DNA from: an uncultured Collinsella sp.
GTDB taxonomy: Bacteria > Actinomycetota > Coriobacteriia > Coriobacteriales > Coriobacteriaceae
Assembly (NCBI GenBank): GCA_958372035.1
Contig: CATXML010000029.1
Span: forward strand, 1-10,648
Direction: 5' to 3'
DNA: 10,648 nucleotides
In this document: in pieces, positions 7,119 through 10,648 of the stretch
How the letters are laid out: every line of letters begins with the position of its first letter
Position numbering within the stretch: the first letter of the stretch is position 1
Program-made: the position numbers and the translations under genes
The notes under the pieces: generated by a model
What the model saw: only the letters and a program-made list of their open reading frames with translations
What the model was told of the DNA's origin: nothing
The model's database searches: none

Positions 7119-7958
7119 TTGAGCGGGCCGGCCTGGCCCGCGGTCGGCCAGGCGGCCCGCCCCCCAACCAAAGGACCGCATTTTTCGCAGCAAATTACGA
7201 GTTACGTACCCCGACCGGATGGAACGCTCATCCCCGTCGTCGTTACCAAAAAGCGCGTCAAGAACTTTAACCTACGCGTCACATCGAGCGGCGAGGTCCA
7301 CGCCAGCGCACCGCTCGGCGCCAGCCACGAGCGCATCGAAGCGTTTGTGAAGCGCAACAGCGCCTGGATTATCAGCCGACTTGCCCAACGTGAGCAACGT
7401 CAGGCGACAGCGCGAGAGCCGCTCAGCCCCTCGTCCATCATTGCACTTTGGGGCAAGCCCATCACGGTACAGGACGCACTCGATCACAACTTTGCATCGC
7501 CCGCACCGCGACCCAAGCAGGCCACCTTCGCAAGTTTTATGGGTACCGACGAATCGGACGAAAGCCCACAGGCCAAGCGGCGCGCAATCCTCGACGGCCT
7601 AACGTCCGACGAGCTCCAAGCCCACATCGACCAGCTCTACGCGTCCGAGGTCACCGCAGCGCTACGCGACATCGTGCACGCGTACGAAATCGCAATGGGC
7701 GTCACCGTGGCCCGCGTCTCCGTGCGCAGCATGAAAACGCGTTGGGGCTCCTGCACACCCAAAACCGGCGCCATTCGCATCGCGCGCGAGCTCGCCGCCT
7801 ACCCTGTCGAATGCCTCGACATGGTTGTCGCCCACGAGCTCGTCCATCTGCTCGAGCCGAGCCACAATCAGCGCTTTCACGCCCTGCTCAACACGTACTG
7901 TCCCAACAATAGAGCACTGTCTCAGCGGCTCAAGCAGCCACCCCTCAACAAGCTCTAG
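7119..7958 (+). CDS. YgjP/M48-like zinc metallohydrolase (DUF45 type)
   Basis: The conserved core begins about residue 26 (ITSYVPRPDG, VTKKRVKNFNLRVTSSG). It has a SMKTRWGSCTPKTG block, and the zinc motif HELVH (239-243) with H249 in EPSHNQRFH. That is the YgjP/DUF45 family of presumed zinc hydrolases, exact substrate unsettled. The C-terminus is YCPNNRALSQRLKQPPLNKL. A central segment (about 120-165) is longer and more charged than usual. The start is unclear: TTG at 7119 has no SD and would translate a hairpin, whereas AAAGGA at 7170-7175 has no standard start codon in frame behind it; ATT at 7194 is the nearest in-frame option. The body of the gene is sound; the first 25 codons are doubtful. 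It converges with folB 6 nt away. Confidence 0.75.
   Translation: MSGPAWPAVGQAARPPTKGPHFSQQITSYVPRPDGTLIPVVVTKKRVKNFNLRVTSSGEVHASAPLGASHERIEAFVKRNSAWIISRLAQREQRQATAREPLSPSSIIALWGKPITVQDALDHNFASPAPRPKQATFASFMGTDESDESPQAKRRAILDGLTSDELQAHIDQLYASEVTAALRDIVHAYEIAMGVTVARVSVRSMKTRWGSCTPKTGAIRIARELAAYPVECLDMVVAHELVHLLEPSHNQRFHALLNTYCPNNRALSQRLKQPPLNKL
7123..7160. repeat. GC-rich perfect palindrome downstream of the dipeptidase gene
   Basis: The left arm GCGGGCCGGCCTGGCC (7123-7138) and right arm GGCCAGGCGGCCCGC (7146-7160) pair over 15 bp with one bulged G and a 7-nt loop. It lies 27 nt after the dipeptidase stop and inside the only possible in-frame start region of the next gene. No T-run follows closely on either strand, so it is not a classical terminator, although it may block RNA decay or stall polymerase. 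Confidence 0.7.
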
Positions 7959-7964
7959 CGTCGA

Positions 7965-8450
7965 CTAGCGCACGCGCTCGATCTCGACGCCGCAGCTTGC
8001 CAGGGGCAGGCCAACAGGAGCCCACGGCTTATCGAGCTTTATGCGCACACCAAGCAGCGAGGGATAACGGCGCAGCAGCATCTGGGCTGTCCCCTCGGCT
8101 GCCGCCTCGATGAGCTTAAACGTATGCTCGCGCAGATAGCCATCGACATCGTGGCACACCGAGCCGTAGTCAATCGAGGCGTCCAGGTTATCGTGCTCCC
8201 CCGCCGCGCGCAGGTCGGCATAGAGCACCAGAGAAACGATGAACTTCTGACCCAGCGCGTTCTCCTCGGGATACACGCCATGGTTGGCAAAAACCTCCAG
8301 GCCGTCAATGACAATACGATCGGCATGGCGCAAATCGTCATAGCTCACGTGAGGCACCGCCGTTGCGGTGGATATTTCGCCCCTTCCACGGCGGGCGAGC
8401 TCGGCGCCTTCGGTCTTGGTTGCATTCTCGGGCAGTTTCTTGTTACTCAA
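7965..8450 (-). CDS. folB: Dihydroneopterin aldolase
   Basis: A 161-aa enzyme that splits 7,8-dihydroneopterin into 6-hydroxymethyl-dihydropterin and glycolaldehyde in folate synthesis. The fold begins near residue 44 (DRIVIDGLEVFANHGVYPEE). E63 in EENALGQKF and K141 in LDKPWAP are the catalytic Glu and Lys of the family. Residues 1-43 form a hydrophilic extension not needed by the core. The start is TTG at 8450, strongly supported by AAGGAGA about 9 nt upstream; an in-frame GTG at codon 35 has only a weak SD. It is the last gene of a folE-HD-folB operon, with a 43-nt gap after the HD gene. folK and folP are not in the window. Confidence 0.92.
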   Translation of the reverse strand: MSNKKLPENATKTEGAELARRGRGEISTATAVPHVSYDDLRHADRIVIDGLEVFANHGVYPEENALGQKFIVSLVLYADLRAAGEHDNLDASIDYGSVCHDVDGYLREHTFKLIEAAAEGTAQMLLRRYPSLLGVRIKLDKPWAPVGLPLASCGVEIERVR

Positions 8451-8493
8451 CGCGATCGTCTCCTTCGTTTAGAACCCCGACCGCGCAAACTAA

Positions 8494-9075
8494 CTACACG
8501 CGAATCGACAGGTTCTTTTTATCATCGCTCCAGTTGCAAGCGTTGCGCGCGGGGCATGCAAAGCAGGCACGCGACGCTTTGTCGGCTGCATAGAGCAGAC
8601 GCTCAAGCGGTTGGCTGTTCACGCGCAGCTTTCGATGGCCCAGAATGGCCGTCTTAATGGCTGCGGCATCGGCCGGCTCAAACGCCACGTCATCGGGCAT
8701 GCCGCCGAGAATCGCATCAGCGACGCGTTCGCTTGCAACATCATGGGATATACCCGATTCATACTGTTCATCTTTGCCGATATCGTGAAGAAGTGCTGTG
8801 GCGTAGATGACCTCGCGGTCAAATTCGAGCTGCTCCTCGAGATTCTTGATCCACATAATGCGAGCGACATCGAGCAGATGGTCAATACCGTGGCGGCAGA
8901 AGATGCGCCCCGATTCCAACTGTGCAATGTTGCCCAGGTGCCGCCGGAACAGCCCGTTGGTACAAATGTAATCAATGCGAGGCATGGCGCCAAAGGGGGC
9001 CAGGCCCGAAGCCATAAAGCCGCGACGCGACGTCCCCTCATCGGTCTTCGATGTAAAGTCGTTGACGACTCTCAT
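8494..9075 (-). CDS. HD-domain phosphohydrolase in folate operon
   Basis: A 193-aa HD-superfamily metal-dependent hydrolase. The metal ligands are H62/H66 in CRHGIDHLLDVARI, H97-D98 in LLHDIGK and D165 in YAADKASR; H111 and H147 in GHRKL also lie in the core. A cysteine group, C171, C174 and C180 (CFACPARNAC), follows the last Asp, as I recall for relatives in Clostridia, and suggests a bound metal. The ATG at 9075 is 2 nt after the folE stop with only a weak SD, so translation is coupled; an ATG at codon 31 would match a typical family start but has no SD. From position between folE and folB it may remove phosphate from dihydroneopterin triphosphate or monophosphate, a step with no other enzyme here. 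That role is an inference. Confidence 0.8.
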   Translation of the reverse strand: MRVVNDFTSKTDEGTSRRGFMASGLAPFGAMPRIDYICTNGLFRRHLGNIAQLESGRIFCRHGIDHLLDVARIMWIKNLEEQLEFDREVIYATALLHDIGKDEQYESGISHDVASERVADAILGGMPDDVAFEPADAAAIKTAILGHRKLRVNSQPLERLLYAADKASRACFACPARNACNWSDDKKNLSIRV

Positions 9076-9077
9076 GG

Positions 9078-9635
9078 TTAACGGTCCAGCATCCTAAAGA
9101 AACGCTCCTCGAGCGCGGGATCGGTCTCAAAGACGCCGCGGCGAGCGAGCGTCACGGTCTTGGTGCCGGGCTTTTGCACGCCACGCATCGTCATGCACAT
9201 ATGCTCGGCCTCCATCAACACAATCGCTCCCTGGGGAGCGAGATACTCCATGAGGGCATCGGCAACCTGCGCACACAGCTGCTCCTGCAGCTGCAGACGG
9301 CGGGCATAAACCTCAACCGTGCGAGCAAGCTTGGAAAGCCCGGCCACCCGACCGTTAGGGATATAACCAATGGCGGCCTTGCCATAAAACGGCAGCAGAT
9401 GATGTTCGCACAGCGAGTAGAACGTGATGTCGCGCTCGATAACCAAATCGTTCGAAGCGACGGCAAAGGTTTTGGACAGGTGTTCCTCGGCACTCTGGTC
9501 CATACCGCCGGCGATCTCACCATACATACGGGCAACGCGCGCCGGGGTCTCCAGCAGGCCCTCACGAGTTGGGTCCTCGCCTATGCCCTCAAGCAACAGC
9601 TTAATGGCGGCCTCGACTTTTTCCTGATCGACCAT
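9078..9635 (-). CDS. folE: GTP cyclohydrolase I
   Basis: A 185-aa enzyme converting GTP to 7,8-dihydroneopterin triphosphate, the first step of tetrahydrofolate synthesis. The zinc ligands are visible: C76 and H79 in [10 protein letters not shown] and C147 in [14 protein letters not shown], equivalent to C110, H113 and C181 of E. coli. [20 protein letters not shown] and [15 protein letters not shown] are hallmark blocks. The length fits the short FolE form (B. subtilis-like), without the longer N-terminus. ATG at 9635 follows GTGAGG with a 5-nt spacer. It heads folE-HD-folB, 66 nt after nrdG, and may have a promoter in that gap. Confidence 0.97.
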   Translation of the reverse strand: MVDQEKVEAAIKLLLEGIGEDPTREGLLETPARVARMYGEIAGGMDQSAEEHLSKTFAVASNDLVIERDITFYSLCEHHLLPFYGKAAIGYIPNGRVAGLSKLARTVEVYARRLQLQEQLCAQVADALMEYLAPQGAIVLMEAEHMCMTMRGVQKPGTKTVTLARRGVFETDPALEERFFRMLDR

Positions 9636-9669
9636 CTGGGCCTCACTTTTCCGATTTCACGTTCGCGCT

Positions 9670-9700
9670 ATGGTACCACGCCCTCCGGCATCGACCACAA
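9670..9700 (-). promoter_or_regulatory. Weak candidate promoter for the fol operon
   Basis: On the minus strand, TTGTGG (9695-9700) and TACCAT (9670-9675) are 19 bp apart in the 66-nt nrdG-folE gap. Spacing is long and the -35 only fair; transcription from nrdG is an alternative. Confidence 0.25.
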
Positions 9701-9701
9701 G

Positions 9702-10283
9702 CTACATAGTATGGGTCGAATAGACCGGATCATCACGCCAAAGTTCAACCGCATCACAAAGCGCAACGCCCTCGCGCTCAGCACGGGCGCGCGTAGCGTT
9801 CATATCGATCACGCGCTGGTTGCTCGAACCCCTAAAGCGCAGCGAGATATCGTACAGGTCCTGAACAAACGGGCCGTCCACCAGCATGTCAAGGCAGGCA
9901 AGGATGCGGTCCGTCACCTCGGTATGATGACGACCACCCGGCATAAGCTCCTCGAGCACGTCACCGGTAAAGCACCAAATGGTCTTCCCCGACCCCACTG
10001 GATAGGCCGCGCGAACACGCTCGACAAACTCAACGAGCCCCGCCTGATTCTCGGGCTCCATGGGCTCGCCGCCCAGAATCGTCAGACCATCGATAAAGGG
10101 ATGATCGAGACTCTTGATAATCTTGTCCTCGACGGCACGATCGAACGGCTCACCCGCAGCAAAGTCCCACGCAACAGAGTTAAAGCAATTCTTGCACCCA
10201 CGACGGCACCCGCTTACAAACAGAGAAGTACGAACGCCTTCTCCATCAGCAATGTCGAAATACTTAATGTTCGCGTAGTTCAT
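9702..10283 (-). CDS. nrdG: Anaerobic ribonucleotide reductase activating protein
   Basis: A 193-aa radical SAM enzyme that installs the glycyl radical on class III ribonucleotide reductase NrdD, needed for dNTP synthesis without oxygen. The [4Fe-4S] motif is C26-C30-C33 (GCRRGCKNCFN), after the family start MNYANIKYFDIADGEGVRTS. LTILGGEPM is the typical GGEP block. ATG at 10283 follows GGGAG about 8 nt upstream; the frame stays open to 10439 through a palindromic element, but the family N-terminus begins here. nrdD is not within the window. Its leader carries the repeat described at 10285-10398, so its SD partly derives from the element. Confidence 0.95.
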   Translation of the reverse strand: MNYANIKYFDIADGEGVRTSLFVSGCRRGCKNCFNSVAWDFAAGEPFDRAVEDKIIKSLDHPFIDGLTILGGEPMEPENQAGLVEFVERVRAAYPVGSGKTIWCFTGDVLEELMPGGRHHTEVTDRILACLDMLVDGPFVQDLYDISLRFRGSSNQRVIDMNATRARAEREGVALCDAVELWRDDPVYSTHTM

Positions 10284-10284
10284 A

Positions 10285-10398
10285 GGTAACTCTCCCGGGA
10301 GGCCGGGACATATCATCCCGTCCTCAAACATTCTCGGCCTGCGGCCTGCGAAACTGCGGGCGGGACGATATGTCCCGGCCTCATGCAAAGGGTAACTC
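10285..10398. mobile_element. Palindromic MITE-like unit flanked by an 8-bp direct repeat
   Basis: GGTAACTC occurs at 10285-10292 and 10391-10398, bracketing about 98 bp. Within it, arms 10299-10323 and 10358-10382 pair over 25 bp with one mismatch and one G-T pair (shared GAGGCCGGGACATATC). The unit lies in the nrdG leader, right before its start codon. Direct repeats flanking an inverted-repeat unit without coding capacity suggest a small non-autonomous insertion, although the arms begin 6 and 8 nt inside the repeats, not flush. A regulatory RNA hairpin is the alternative. Confidence 0.5.
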
Positions 10399-10615
10399 AA
10401 TGAACGAAGCGAACATCGAGCATAGGGTTCGAGGTCCAATAAAAACTGGGTTGCGGCTCAACCGCCATCGCAAGTAAATCGCAGCTGCAGCTCGAATTAT
10501 TTCCGCTAAGAACTTCGAGGAGTGAGCAGACCGCATGCTGCATCTCAGCTACGCCAACTTGGCTGAACCGAGAGGGCCGCTTGGGCTTTTGCTCGATATG
10601 AGTTCCGCACGCAAA
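10399..10615. other. Non-coding upstream region, no gene recognised
   Basis: This is part of a 365-nt stretch from the nrdG start to the right edge. It contains a 10-bp palindrome AGCTGCAGCT, a small GGTTG/CAACC hairpin near 10450 and possible short ORFs (for example 10400-10477 plus, 10397-10624 minus). None has family resemblance I can name. No tRNA and no NrdR-type box was seen. Confidence 0.4.
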
Positions 10616-10638
10616 GAAGGCCACTTAATGTGGCCTTC
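10616..10638. terminator. Possible bidirectional terminator hairpin
   Basis: GAAGGCCAC (10616-10624) and GTGGCCTTC (10630-10638) form a perfect 9-bp stem with a 5-nt loop. On the minus strand TTTG follows the stem; on the plus strand GTCTTG follows. T-runs are short on both sides, so strength is uncertain. It most likely ends the unseen gene beyond the right edge. Confidence 0.55.
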
Positions 10639-10648
10639 GTCTTGCGCA

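Noticed and set aside
9174..10289. 371-codon open frame on the plus strand
   Set aside because: It is antisense to folE and nrdG, both with full active-site motifs, and arises from GC-rich codon bias.
10400..10477. 25-codon plus-strand ORF after AAAGGG
   Set aside because: The SD-like match falls on the flank of the palindromic unit; no conserved feature supports translation.
10397..10624. 75-codon minus-strand ORF near the right edge
   Set aside because: It starts inside the terminator stem, has no SD and no recognised similarity; kept only as non-coding sequence that may be a repeat.
10284..10648. NrdR boxes upstream of nrdG
   Set aside because: No pair of ACACTATATATAGTGT-like 16-bp sites was seen.

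Overview
The window looks like chromosomal DNA from a strictly anaerobic, GC-rich actinobacterium of the Coriobacteriia, most likely a gut Collinsella-type organism. That placement is inferred from protein style, base composition, full Shine-Dalgarno (SD) sites, occasional GTG/TTG starts and a class III ribonucleotide reductase activase; no marker gene was available to confirm it. Coding density is high. There are no tRNA or rRNA genes, CRISPR arrays, transposases or phage genes.

Left part (1-4054). A metY-type O-acetylhomoserine sulfhydrylase fragment runs off the left edge on the minus strand. Its roughly 175-nt leader carries a 17-codon ORF with a perfect SD. A LysR-type regulator is divergent from it, with an ATC-N9-GAT site about 66 bp upstream of the predicted metY transcription start. 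Then follow, on the plus strand, ribonuclease HI, a Gfo/Idh/MocA oxidoreductase tightly coupled to an N-terminally extended acylphosphatase, and a Fur-family regulator with the full PerR ligand set and a palindrome inside its own promoter.

Middle (4070-5961, minus strand). Three genes are probably one operon: a SlyD-like FKBP prolyl isomerase, a UreE-like protein without urease genes in view and lacking the usual histidine tail and H110/H112 equivalents, and a Cof-type HAD phosphatase. A long hairpin sits between the last two genes.

Right part (6082-10648). A membrane-dipeptidase-family (M19) hydrolase is divergent from the FKBP gene. It is followed by a YgjP/M48-like metalloprotein gene whose start codon is unclear because a strong GC palindrome occupies its 5' end. 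On the minus strand comes folE-HD hydrolase-folB, a partial folate branch in which the HD protein could supply the missing dephosphorylation step. Upstream of it is nrdG. The nrdG leader contains a palindromic unit of about 100 bp bounded by an 8-bp direct repeat, resembling a small non-autonomous insertion. The right edge ends in a perfect 9-bp hairpin that may be a terminator.

The genes are mostly housekeeping or regulatory. The items most worth a second look are the SlyD/UreE-like/HAD operon, the metY leader with its LysR site, the HD protein in the folate operon and the nrdG leader palindrome.
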